From JALYGK01 sp036259835 (lineage in GTDB: Bacteria > Actinomycetota > UBA4738): a stretch of 30,840 bases of DNA. The notes below the pieces were generated by a model. That model saw only the letters and a program-made list of their open reading frames with translations, was not told the DNA's origin and ran no database searches. Location: the NCBI GenBank assembly GCA_036259835.1, contig DATABA010000060.1:1-30840 (forward strand), in the 5' to 3' direction. The number at the start of each line of letters is the position of its first letter. Within the stretch, counting starts at the first letter, position 1. Shown here piece after piece: positions 1-7,265 of this stretch. The position numbers were made by a program, and so were the translations under genes.

Positions 1-2320
1 GCTCCAGATTGCCGAAGAGGTACGTCGAGAGACCGGTGATGTTGTTCAGCGAATTCCCCGGCGTGATTCCGAGGCTGCTTGCAGATACCGTCATCGAGAT
101 TGTGCAAGCACCGGTCGGAGGCGGAATGGTGAAACAGTTCCCCCCGAGTGTCCCGAGTGTCCTCGAGTTGAACTCAAGCGACGTCACCGTAACGTTCACG
201 TGATCCATGGTCCCGCCCTCGACGCGTGGTGCTCCATCGGGCGGGTTGTCGCGGTACGCGATATAGAACCGGTTCGAAGGACCCGTGGTCGCTGGATCAC
301 TGGCTGCCCAGAACTCGATGCCCCACAGACCGCCAGTAGTGGAAATGGCGACGGGGTTCGGAGGGGCGTTGCCGCAGGCAACCGCGTTCGCGGCGGTCGG
401 TGGGCCGTTCAGCAGCATCGTGACGATGATCTTGTCGTCCTTCCGGTCGGCCGTTGTGTTGAGGACGTCCATTCCCGGGCAGGGGCCGACGGGGGCGCTG
501 GCGGTGTTCGTGACGTCCCCAGGCCTGTCAATCACCGAATGATCCCGTACTCCCCACTCGTTCTGGAGATTGATCGTGGTGTTCTTGAACACGCTGTTAC
601 CGGCAATCTGTCGGGTCATGTAGTCCTGGGTGTCGGTCGCCCGCCGCCTGTTGTCATCCGAGTAGGCGATATATGCGGCGCCGCGGCTGTCGACGTCGAT
701 CGTGAAGAAGTCCAGGAGATCACGGTCGCCCTCGCACGCCAGGCCTGCGGTGCAGATTTGACCGAGGTGGTGCGGCTGCGCCGTCACCTGGACGGTATTG
801 AAATTCGCGCCCGTATTGAGAGCGTTTTGCGACTGTGCGAAGTACACGTTCCAGACTGATGGGTTGGGCCTGCAACCCGGCGCATCTGGGTCTTCGCATT
901 CCTCGCCGTTGTCATCGATGAACGCGATGTTTGAGTTGATCCCGGTATTGGCCTTGTAATAGGTCAGGTCGACTTGTCCCGGGTCCCCTGCAACCATCCA
1001 GGGGAAGATCGCGGTGTCGCCTTTCTCCTTCGTCAGGTTGATCGGCGGGGACCACGCCGTGCCGCCGGGTGGCGAGAACGCATAGAAGATGTCCTGCTCG
1101 TCAATCGAAAGGTTCTGCTGCTCATCGCCTCGGTCCCCCTGCGTCGACTCGGTCGGGCCGCCCTGGGTCTCCGACCACGTGTAATAGAGGTTGCCCCCCC
1201 TGTCGATCGTGAGCTCGGGGAAGATGTTGGCCGGGTCATTGGTTGCGGGCCGGATGGCAACGAGATGACGCGTCCAGGTGTGGCCGTGATCTAATGATCT
1301 CGCCACCCAAAGTTGCCATCCAGTGATTCCGAAGAGCCCTGTGCCGAGCGGTTCACTGATCCGCCTAATGAATGGGATATAGGCCGCATGAGAGGGCGGC
1401 CGTGTGGCCGTGCCCTCGTTGTCGGCGACGACAGGACCGGCGACCCACAGATACGGGTCGGCAGGATTGGGACAAAACGTCGCGCCGGGAGCCGGCGCGG
1501 CCGCAGTCCCGATGCCCTCCTCGTACGTCGCGGGGTTGCACTCTTCCGTCAACTGAAGTGGCGTTGGCCATCCCGTCGTGTTCTCGATCGAGACTAGCGC
1601 GGGTGTGACCAAATTCAAGAGGTTGATCGTGCTGACGTAGATCCGGTTCACGGCTTCGTCGGCTTCCACCCACTGCCGGTCGTCGAGGAAGCTCAGGCCC
1701 GCGCCGAACGCGTCGCTGCGCCAGGTTTCGCCAAGGTCTTCCGAAACGTTCATGGTGATTCCAGGAGCAAGCGTCAGGTCGACCATGTAGACGAAGTGCG
1801 TCAGCTGTCCAACCGCCTGATGGCTGTCGCCGCCACCACCGCCGGCAGTGGTCTGTGGCAGCCCGTGGATCGGGAACTGCCGTGACTTACGGAAGCTTCG
1901 CCCCTGGTCGTCTGACTTCCAGAATTGACTGTAACGAGGGGCCACAGCCCCCTGTGGCGCAGATTGGTAAACGATGTCCTTCGGCGGGCACGGGCTCGTT
2001 GCAGTCGCCGGACATTGCGGATTGCCGACCGGTGTGCCCGGGGCGAATGGATACCGGTCCACGGTGACAGTCGGTTCACCGCCGAACCGCTTGTAATCGA
2101 CAAATACGGCTGGCGAGAAGATGTTGGTCGACGAAGAGGCCACCTTTTGGTTGCCTCCGTTGCCGCCGCCGCCGGTGCCTGATTGGGTCAAGAGAACAGC
2201 GGTACCCGGATAGAGCTGAGTGATGTCGCCTGACGCCACCACCGACGAGAAGAGGGTGAAGACTGATGTTAAAGAGAGGACTATCAGCAAGCTGCTACGG
2301 CGAACGGAGAATCGGTTCAT
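1..2320 (-). CDS. Secreted Asp-box (BNR/sialidase-like) repeat protein, 3' end outside window
   Basis: The minus strand is open without a stop from the ATG at 2320 to the left edge, about 773 codons, so the C-terminus is missing. The start is set by an AGGAG five bases upstream and by a typical signal peptide: basic MNRFSVRRSS, then a hydrophobic stretch to about residue 30. A Gly-rich linker (about residues 48-57) follows. Three Asp-box motifs of the form SxDxGxxF/W are visible: SDDQGRSF (about 136-143), SEDLGETW (about 193-200) and SLDHGHTW further on. Such boxes mark sialidase-like beta-propellers, but they also occur in many secreted proteins with no known enzyme activity. No sialidase catalytic residues can be assigned. 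The protein is rich in Asn, Thr, Gly and Pro, as is usual for exported proteins. Export and propeller fold are well supported; the substrate is unknown. Confidence 0.85.
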   Translation of the reverse strand, partial: MNRFSVRRSSLLIVLSLTSVFTLFSSVVASGDITQLYPGTAVLLTQSGTGGGGNGGNQKVASSSTNIFSPAVFVDYKRFGGEPTVTVDRYPFAPGTPVGNPQCPATATSPCPPKDIVYQSAPQGAVAPRYSQFWKSDDQGRSFRKSRQFPIHGLPQTTAGGGGGDSHQAVGQLTHFVYMVDLTLAPGITMNVSEDLGETWRSDAFGAGLSFLDDRQWVEADEAVNRIYVSTINLLNLVTPALVSIENTTGWPTPLQLTEECNPATYEEGIGTAAAPAPGATFCPNPADPYLWVAGPVVADNEGTATRPPSHAAYIPFIRRISEPLGTGLFGITGWQLWVARSLDHGHTWTRHLVAIRPATNDPANIFPELTIDRGGNLYYTWSETQGGPTESTQGDRGDEQQNLSIDEQDIFYAFSPPGGTAWSPPINLTKEKGDTAIFPWMVAGDPGQVDLTYYKANTGINSNIAFIDDNGEECEDPDAPGCRPNPSVWNVYFAQSQNALNTGANFNTVQVTAQPHHLGQICTAGLACEGDRDLLDFFTIDVDSRGAAYIAYSDDNRRRATDTQDYMTRQIAGNSVFKNTTINLQNEWGVRDHSVIDRPGDVTNTASAPVGPCPGMDVLNTTADRKDDKIIVTMLLNGPPTAANAVACGNAPPNPVAISTTGGLWGIEFWAASDPATTGPSNRFYIAYRDNPPDGAPRVEGGTMDHVNVTVTSLEFNSRTLGTLGGNCFTIPPPTGACTISMTVSASSLGITPGNSLNNITGLSTYLFGNLE

Positions 2321-2380
2321 CGGTGCTCCTTGGTACGAGGTGGACGAGCGAACGGAAGAGAAGAGCGAGCAAGGTACTGC

Positions 2381-2442
2381 TCTAGCCCTCACCTCCCCCT
2401 CAGCAGGTGGGGCGGGCGCCCACCGAGCTGGGTCTAGCCCTC
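2381..2442 (-). repeat. Leader with a 10-bp direct repeat and a hairpin
   Basis: Inside the predicted leader of the BNR gene, TCTAGCCCTC occurs at 2381-2390 and again at 2433-2442. Between them lies an inverted repeat, GGTGGG (2406-2411) and CCCACC (2419-2424), with a 7-nt loop. An alternative AGGTG/CACCT pairing overlaps it. I do not recognise a known riboswitch class. Rest of the 2321-2548 gap: only the two promoters. Confidence 0.35.
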
Positions 2443-2469
2443 GGACCGCCTAGCGGTGCTAGGGCGCTG

Positions 2470-2499
2470 TAGTTAAACCTGGCTAGTCCATGGCGTCAA
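2470..2499 (-). promoter_or_regulatory. Predicted sigma70-type promoter of the BNR protein gene
   Basis: On the minus strand TTGACG (2499-2494) and TAACTA (2475-2470) are separated by 18 bases. Transcription from here would leave a leader of about 140 nt before the ATG at 2320. Seen by eye only. Confidence 0.45.
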
Positions 2500-2535
2500 C
2501 TCACGCGTTATGTGAGCGCCCGGGTCGTGGGCACC

Positions 2536-2541
2536 TACGCT
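2536..2541 (+). promoter_or_regulatory. -10 element for a probably leaderless GTG start
   Basis: TACGCT ends 7 nt before the GTG at 2549, which places the expected transcription start on or next to the start codon. No Shine-Dalgarno sequence is present. The same hexamer sits 6 nt before the ATG at 6881. Confidence 0.4.
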
Positions 2542-2548
2542 GAGCAGC

Positions 2549-3592
2549 GTGCCGCTCTCCAACGGACAGATCGCCGAGCTCCTCGCCACGGCGGCAGAGG
2601 AACAGGAAGGTCACCGACGTCGAGCCCTCGGGCGGGCCGCCCGCGCGGCGGCGTTCTACTGGCCGGAGGAGGCCGCGGCGCTCCACAGCCAGGGGCGATC
2701 TCTGACCGAGCTGACCTCGGTGGGGCCGTGGCTCGCTCGCCAGATCGCCGCGTGGTTCGACGATCCGCCCGAGGTTCCCGATCCGCCTCCGCTCAGGCGC
2801 GGGTTTCTCACCTTGGCGGAGGTCCGGACGACGCTGAGCCAGAACCCCGACTGGGCGCCGTCCCTCCGGGCGGACCTTCAGATGCATACCACGTACAGCG
2901 ACGGCAAGGCCCCGCTTCCTGAAATGGTTTCCGAAGCGCGCACCTACGGCTACGAGCACGTCGCGATCACCGACCATTCGAAAGGGCTCCCCATTGCCCG
3001 TGGGATGGACGAGGCGCGGCTGGCCGCTCAGGGATTCGAGATCGGGCGGATGAACGAAGACCTGGAGAGCTCGGGCGATGGTTTTCGGATCCTCCGCGCC
3101 ATCGAGATGAACATCTCGCCGGAGGGCGAAGGCGACATGGACCTCGAAGCCCTTCGCGCGCTCGATCTCGTGCTGGGAGCGTTCCACAGCAAGCTCCGGG
3201 TGACCGAAGATCAGACCGATCGGTACGTGGCGGCGCTTCGAAATCCGACCCTCAACGTGCTCGCTCATCCCAGAGGGCGGCGGTTCGGCGTTCGGCTCGG
3301 GCTTCAGGCGGATTGGCAGCGCGTGTTCGAGGCGGCAGTTGTGGAGGACAAGGCGTTGGAAATCGACGGGTTTCCGGACCGCCAGGACCTCGATGTTGAG
3401 CTTCTTCAGTTGGCCCGAGAGGTTGGTGTGAGGATCTCCATCGGGACCGACGCCCATAGCACGGCCGAGCTCCGGTTCATGGAGTACGGCCTGGCAGCGG
3501 CGATCCGGGCCGGCATTCCGAGGGAGCGGATCCTCAACTACCTCCCGCGCGACCAGCTTCTCGCCTGGGCGAGGGAGTCGCGAAGCGCTTGA
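2549..3592 (+). CDS. PHP-domain phosphoesterase with N-terminal helix-hairpin-helix region (PolX-tail-like)
   Basis: 347 aa. The first 80 residues resemble the helix-hairpin-helix part of family X DNA polymerases (SLTELTSVGPWLARQI, 51-66). From about residue 107 comes a PHP domain with its metal-binding motifs in order: DLQMHTTYSDG (109-119), ITDHS (140-144), EMN (186-188), GAFHS (210-214), LAHPRGR (238-244) and GTDAHS (299-304). These are the ligands of the trinuclear metal site of PHP phosphoesterases, including the C-terminal exonuclease/phosphatase part of bacterial PolX. The palm and fingers polymerase domain is absent, so this is a stand-alone PHP protein, cytosolic. A DNA-repair role is inferred from the HhH-PHP pairing; histidinol-phosphatase-like activity is the alternative. 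The GTG start has no Shine-Dalgarno but lies 7 nt behind a -10 hexamer. It converges with the 98-aa gene, 13 nt away. Confidence 0.85.
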   Translation: MPLSNGQIAELLATAAEEQEGHRRRALGRAARAAAFYWPEEAAALHSQGRSLTELTSVGPWLARQIAAWFDDPPEVPDPPPLRRGFLTLAEVRTTLSQNPDWAPSLRADLQMHTTYSDGKAPLPEMVSEARTYGYEHVAITDHSKGLPIARGMDEARLAAQGFEIGRMNEDLESSGDGFRILRAIEMNISPEGEGDMDLEALRALDLVLGAFHSKLRVTEDQTDRYVAALRNPTLNVLAHPRGRRFGVRLGLQADWQRVFEAAVVEDKALEIDGFPDRQDLDVELLQLAREVGVRISIGTDAHSTAELRFMEYGLAAAIRAGIPRERILNYLPRDQLLAWARESRSA

Positions 3593-3605
3593 AGAGCGAG
3601 CGGCG

Positions 3606-3902
3606 CTAGGGAACCTGCGGGCGGCGCTTTCGGATCTCTTCGCTGAACCGGGGGAAGTACTGACTGATCTCCCGGACATCGAAGCGAGCCAGTATGGATT
3701 CCTTGGGCTCGCGTTCCAGAAGCCATTCGATGCAGCGGCGGACGAACTGCTCCGGTGATTCGGTGTCGACGCCGAGTTCTCGGTGATCGCTCCGGGAGAG
3801 GGTCACCTGGTGCGTGCTCCGTGAGCCAGCCTCCTCGATCGCGACACTGAAGGAGAGCCGCTCATCGTCCTCGCTGGTCTTTCGGATCTGGATCTCCGCC
3901 AT
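3606..3902 (-). CDS. Conserved protein of unknown function, 98 aa
   Basis: Starts at the ATG at 3902, which has AAGGAG upstream and overlaps the TGA of the preceding gene by one base (TGATG), so its translation is probably coupled. A longer in-frame reading to 3992 would overlap the upstream gene and is not preferred. The protein is soluble and charged: an N-terminal part that looks like beta strands, then EQFVRRCIEWLLEREPKESI, then FDVREISQYFPRFSEEIRKR at the C-terminus. I recall similar short proteins with the LEREPKESIL and YFP motifs in other Actinobacteria, but I know no function. No membrane segment, signal peptide or catalytic motif is visible. Its link to the COG0212 gene suggests a shared promoter, not a shared pathway. 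Confidence 0.75.
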   Translation of the reverse strand: MAEIQIRKTSEDDERLSFSVAIEEAGSRSTHQVTLSRSDHRELGVDTESPEQFVRRCIEWLLEREPKESILARFDVREISQYFPRFSEEIRKRRPQVP

Positions 3903-4639
3903 CAGCCCTCTCCTTCTACTCTCGATCTCTCCTTTTCGAGCTGCGCGAGCACGGGAATGGCGGAGATCTTCACCGGATTGAGGTGTGACCACAAAATCCC
4001 GGTCGGTCTTTGATTCGGCGATGCCTCGGTTCGCATGACTTCGCTCGGAGTCACGATGATGTCGACACGGAAGTCGTGGTCGGTTTCGGGCAGATCTTGC
4101 TCCAGCACTTGCAGATCGTGAACTGTGGTGACGATCACGCTTTCCTCGTCGATCAGGCCAGCCTCGGTGGCGAGACCGAACTCGAGGTCTGAGTAGCCTC
4201 CACCCTTGCCAAGGCGGACACCTGAGCTATTCACTGCGACGCTGCCGCAAATCACCAGGTCGATTCGGCGCATCTGGCCGAAGAGCACGGGCCGTCCCTG
4301 CTTCATGGCGCCCTTGATGGAAGCTGCACTTCGGACGTTGTCGGAGATTCGTGAGAGGTCGAGGAGAATGAACGGCCGTGGTTCGGTGAGCCTCGGGACG
4401 GCCATGAACAGCAACTTCCCCTCTTTGAGCGCGCGAGTCCGCACCGGGAGCTGGGGTGAGTCCGGGTTCGCCTTCAGCACTGCCGCTCTCCGCCACTCCT
4501 CCAGTTCCGCGAGGCGCTCTGCGGCGGCTTCAGCGCCGACGAAGTTCGGGATCCGGCCGCGCGTCCCCGGAAAGCGAGCCACTCGTTTCTGTTCGAGGAG
4601 TCGCCAGACCTGTTCGCGAAAGTCCTGCTTGTCCAACAT
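3902..4639 (-). CDS. 5-formyltetrahydrofolate cyclo-ligase-like protein (COG0212 family)
   Basis: 245 aa. The N-terminal half carries GRIPNFVGAEAAAERL (28-43) and KANPDSPQLPVR (56-67). The C-terminal half carries GVRLGKGGGYSDLEFG (140-155), which corresponds to the nucleotide/folate loop of 5-formyl-THF cyclo-ligase. The classical enzyme has a GxGYYDR-type loop; here it reads GGGYSDLE, so the Arg is replaced. This spelling fits a divergent branch of the family. A plant COG0212 member has been linked to thiamin metabolism rather than to cyclo-ligase activity, so folate repair should not be assumed. The ATG at 4639 has no strong Shine-Dalgarno. A TACCGT hexamer lies 14 nt upstream, in a 45-bp region shared with the divergent tRNA gene. 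Cotranscribed with the 98-aa protein. Confidence 0.8.
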   Translation of the reverse strand: MLDKQDFREQVWRLLEQKRVARFPGTRGRIPNFVGAEAAAERLAELEEWRRAAVLKANPDSPQLPVRTRALKEGKLLFMAVPRLTEPRPFILLDLSRISDNVRSAASIKGAMKQGRPVLFGQMRRIDLVICGSVAVNSSGVRLGKGGGYSDLEFGLATEAGLIDEESVIVTTVHDLQVLEQDLPETDHDFRVDIIVTPSEVMRTEASPNQRPTGILWSHLNPVKISAIPVLAQLEKERSRVEGEG

Positions 4640-4649
4640 TGCCGCTCGG

Positions 4650-4678
4650 TCGGACGGTACCAGCTCCCGGCGTAGACT
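4650..4678 (+). promoter_or_regulatory. Predicted promoter of tRNA-Ser
   Basis: TAGACT at 4673-4678 lies 6 nt before the mature tRNA 5' end. A weak -35 (TCGGAC, 4650-4655) is 17 nt further upstream. Confidence 0.4.
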
Positions 4679-4684
4679 CGATCC

Positions 4685-4771
4685 GGGGGGATGACCGAGC
4701 GGACGAAGGTGACGGTCTTGAAAACCGTTAGGGGCGCAAGTCCCTCGTGGGTTCGAATCCCACTCCCCCCG
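4685..4771 (+). tRNA. tRNA-Ser (anticodon UGA)
   Basis: 87 nt with a full cloverleaf. The acceptor stem is GGGGGGA (4685-4691) with TCCCCCC (4764-4770) and discriminator G at 4771. The anticodon stem is ACGGT/ACCGT around the loop CTTGAAA, giving anticodon TGA. The variable arm is long (GGGGCGCAAGTCCC), as in serine tRNAs, and the T arm is GTGGG-TTCGAAT-CCCAC. CCA is not encoded. It is divergent from the COG0212 gene and followed by a hairpin and a pseudogene. Confidence 0.95.
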
Positions 4772-4795
4772 CAGCTGCTTTGACCTTCCCAGCCC

Positions 4796-4816
4796 GACTA
4801 GTTACCTGCACTAGTC
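4796..4816 (+). terminator. Perfect 7-bp inverted repeat after tRNA-Ser
   Basis: GACTAGT (4796-4802) and ACTAGTC (4810-4816) around a 7-nt loop, 24 nt after the tRNA. There is no T-run, so it may be a processing or termination hairpin or a protein-binding site. No copy of the tRNA 3' end was found elsewhere in the window, so it is not shown to be an attachment site. Confidence 0.4.
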
Positions 4817-4887
4817 CATGAACTGCTTTGTCCTCGGCGGGACTGGTTGGCGGCTCTTTCGACTGGTTGCGACCGGTACGAGGCGAG

Positions 4888-6027
4888 ATGGGCCGGCATA
4901 AGCGGTACCCGGGTTGTTCCTCACGTCGATCCTGGTCGCTACATTCGGGGTCCCCGGATTCACCGCGCCGGCGGCGTCGACGGCCGCCGCGGTAACGGGG
5001 ACGCAACAGGTCCTCCTGGTCGAAACAACTAGGAGGGGACCGTCGACATCATCAACCCCAGGACGTTCAAGAGGCTGGGTCGCATCGACGTCGCTCCCGA
5101 CTAGGAGAGTTGCGCCTCGGCGCCGACTCCCGACCAGGCGGTCGCCTGCGAGATTAAAAACGAGCTCGCCGCCGGGGGGAATCCTCAGCTCGTCGACGAC
5201 ATGCGGGTCTCTCCCGACGGCAGCGTTCTTACGTCTCGAGGCCAAGCATGGGCGACGTCGCCGCGTTCAATCTGAAGGACCGCACAATGCGGTGGACGGG
5301 GGAAGTATCCGGATTCCGGTCGGACCACCTCGCGTTGTCGCCCCGGTAGCGAGCTCCTCGTTTCGGCGACGACTGTCAAAGTGGTCGATGTCATCGACAC
5401 GACGACAGGGAAGATCATCGACCAGATCCCGACGGGTGACTTCCCACACGAGAACGAGTACAGATCGCTGGTTCACCATCGCCGACACCGAAACCACGAG
5501 GTGCAGAAGGTTATCGACTTCGGCGTCGGAATCAGGCCGTTCGTCGTCATGCCCAACAACAGGATCATGTATGCCCAGCTCTCGTTCCTCCACGGCTTCG
5601 TGGAGTACGACCTGAAGACGAACGCCTTCTTCGTACCCGTAACCTGCCCTCAGGGGGCGGGCAGGGAGACAACGAGCTGGACTCGGCGCATCACGGGCTG
5701 GCGATGAACGGCGACCGAACGAAGATCTGTGCCGCCGCACCGCGGCCGATTACGTGGCGATCGTTAAACCCCGGTCGCTTGAGGTCCAGCGCATCATCGG
5801 GATCGAGAGGCGCCGGGCGGGGCTGTCGGACCCACTCCGGGCGACAAGCCCTACTGGGCCACGTCCAGCGCGGACGGCCGGTACTGCTTCGTTGCCAACA
5901 GCGGCAGCGACAACGTCTCGGTGATCTCCTACGACACTGCCAGGGAGATCCAGCGCTTCAAGTCGGTGACCATCCGCAGCGGATGCGCATCGTCCGCGTG
6001 CTCCGCTCGGCTCTGACTTCTCCCTGA
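4888..6027 (+). pseudogene. Broken secreted YVTN/NHL-type beta-propeller protein gene
   Basis: Conserved propeller peptides appear in order, but scattered over all three plus frames. They include an exported N-terminus (LFLTSILVATFGVPGF), GTVDIINPRTFKRLGRIDVAPD, LVDDMRVSPDGSVL, GDVAAFNLKDRTMRW, SDHLALSP, VVDVIDTTTGKIIDQIPTGD, SFLHGFVEYDLKTNAF, ELDSAHHGLAMNGDRTKIC, DYVAIVKPRSLEVQRI, DKPYWATSSADGRYCFV, SDNVSVISYDTAREIQRF and GDHPQRMR. At least six frameshifts separate these pieces. Stops interrupt them at 5030-5032, 5102-5104 and 5347-5349. The likely original ATG (4888) is itself out of frame with the signal peptide. A stretch between PTGDFPHEN and KVIDFGVG is shorter than I would expect from intact relatives. 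Neighbouring genes are intact, so random sequencing error is an unlikely cause. It is a decayed gene for a secreted six- or seven-bladed propeller. Confidence 0.85.
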
Positions 6028-6062
6028 GGAGTGGGCGAGGCTAAGACCCCGGAACGAGGGCG

Positions 6063-6881
6063 CTAAAGGCCGAGCGTGAGCCGCATCACGCGGTCTTTGA
6101 TTCGAGTCGGGATCGCTCGGTCGACCAAGTTCGCGAGCTGGGCGTCGTAACCGACGAGGTACCGTGGGCGAGGACTCCGCACGGTCAGTGCACGGGCGAT
6201 GACCTCCGCCACCCTTGATGGACTGGCCAGCAGCGGCGTGGTCAGACGAATGCCCTGAAGCGTTCGTTGATACGCCTGCTCGTAGGCGGAGGGCCGTCTT
6301 TCCACGGTCTGCCGTTCGGCGTCCGCCCACAATTCCGTTCGAAATCCGCCGGGTTCGATCAGCACGACCGCGATCCCCGACGAAGCGACCTCGACACGGA
6401 GTGCGTCCGAAAGAGCCTCCAGCGCATGCTTCGCGCCCTGGTACCACCCGTTGAGTGGTGTGCTGAGCCGGCCGTAGATCGACGACATGTTGATGATTCG
6501 ACCGCTGCCCTCGCGACGCATGTGGGGGAGGGCCAGCCGCGCGAGGCGCATCGGCGCGACGACCATGGTTTCCAATAGCGCCTGGGCCTCGTCGTCCTCG
6601 ATGTCCTCGATCGCCGCGACCATCGGGCTTCCCGCATTGTTCACCAGGCCCCAGGGCTTGAACCGGTCGATGACACGACGGCACTGTTCGGCGTCGGTCA
6701 CGTCGAGGAGAGCAGTTTCAACCCTCACTCCGGCCGCGGCGGCGGCTTCCCGAACGGACCGGGCCTTGGCCTGAGACCGGACCGTCCCGATCGACCGGAA
6801 GCCCCGTCTGGCCAGCTCCAAAACGGTGGCGAGCCCGAGCCCGGAGTTCGCTCCAGTCGTCACGACGGTCCGCTCCCGCAT
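6063..6881 (-). CDS. Short-chain dehydrogenase/reductase (SDR)
   Basis: 272 aa from the ATG at 6881. Classical SDR features are complete: the NAD(P) motif TGANSGLG near the N-terminus, LVNNAG in the middle, the catalytic Ser in NMSSIYG, and YQGAK supplying the Tyr and Lys. The region after it (EPGGFRTELW) fits the classical type with a substrate lid. It acts in the cytosol as an NAD(P)H-linked oxidoreductase; substrate unknown. An in-frame ATG at 6914 exists, but the shorter start is favoured because the protein then begins just before the Rossmann fold and because TACGCT lies 6 nt before it, which suggests a leaderless transcript. Divergent from the DUF3072 gene. Confidence 0.87.
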   Translation of the reverse strand: MRERTVVTTGANSGLGLATVLELARRGFRSIGTVRSQAKARSVREAAAAAGVRVETALLDVTDAEQCRRVIDRFKPWGLVNNAGSPMVAAIEDIEDDEAQALLETMVVAPMRLARLALPHMRREGSGRIINMSSIYGRLSTPLNGWYQGAKHALEALSDALRVEVASSGIAVVLIEPGGFRTELWADAERQTVERRPSAYEQAYQRTLQGIRLTTPLLASPSRVAEVIARALTVRSPRPRYLVGYDAQLANLVDRAIPTRIKDRVMRLTLGL

Positions 6882-6887
6882 CGTCGG

Positions 6888-6893
6888 AGCGTA
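6888..6893 (-). promoter_or_regulatory. -10 element for leaderless SDR gene
   Basis: On the minus strand TACGCT is followed by 6 nt and then the ATG at 6881; no Shine-Dalgarno is present. No convincing -35 was found at the expected distance. Confidence 0.4.
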
Positions 6894-6919
6894 ACAACGC
6901 CTTGATACCCCCATATGCT

Positions 6920-6925
6920 TACAAT
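6920..6925 (+). promoter_or_regulatory. Possible -10 of the DUF3072 gene
   Basis: TACAAT at 6920-6925, preceded by GCT. A TTGATA at 6902 is too close (12 nt) to be its -35. The leader would be about 40 nt. Confidence 0.3.
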
Positions 6926-6970
6926 CGTGTAATTCACGGAATGATCATCCGAGTACGCAGGAGGTGCGGC

Positions 6971-7186
6971 ATGGGAAGAGAAGAGATTCAGGGTTCGAAC
7001 CTGGAGAAGGATCCAAAGGAGTGGAAGACCGGCGACGAGCCGATGACCGACGCTCAGGCGTCGTACCTGAAGACCCTGTCGGATGAAGCCGGAGAGCCCT
7101 TCGACGAGAACCTGTCGAAGGCTGATGCCTCCAGGCGGATCGACGAGCTCCAACAGAAGACCGGCCGCGGCCAGACCACCGGGTAA
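6971..7186 (+). CDS. DUF3072 domain protein, 71 aa
   Basis: The start at 6971 has AGGAGG six bases upstream. The family signature is complete: DPKEWKTGDEPMTDAQASYL, then LSDEAGEPFDENLSKADASR, then RIDELQQKTGR. This is the DUF3072 family, small soluble proteins frequent in Actinobacteria. The second half resembles a SAP-like or helical motif. Its function is not known to me. It lies 79 nt before the PGRP amidase on the same strand and may be cotranscribed. A longer reading from 6902 is possible but would ignore the strong ribosome-binding site. Confidence 0.85.
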   Translation: MGREEIQGSNLEKDPKEWKTGDEPMTDAQASYLKTLSDEAGEPFDENLSKADASRRIDELQQKTGRGQTTG

Positions 7187-7265
7187 CACCCAAAAGGGCG
7201 CCTGCAAAACCGGCGATTCGCTTTACACGACCACGACACGGCAGGAAGAATCATCGAACCTGCCC

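Noticed and set aside
200..859. Plus-strand frame of 219 codons at the left end
   Set aside because: Opposite strand holds the continuous secreted Asp-box protein, which has a signal peptide and ribosome-binding site.
2501..3679. Minus-strand open frame of 392 codons opposite the PHP gene
   Set aside because: Antisense shadow; the plus strand carries all PHP metal motifs.
4796..4816. Attachment site at tRNA-Ser
   Set aside because: No integrase gene and no repeat of the tRNA 3' end in the window; only the hairpin is supported.
4728..5006. Minus-strand frame ending in GGVGFEPTRDLRP
   Set aside because: This peptide is the known artefact of translating a tRNA-Ser gene in antisense.
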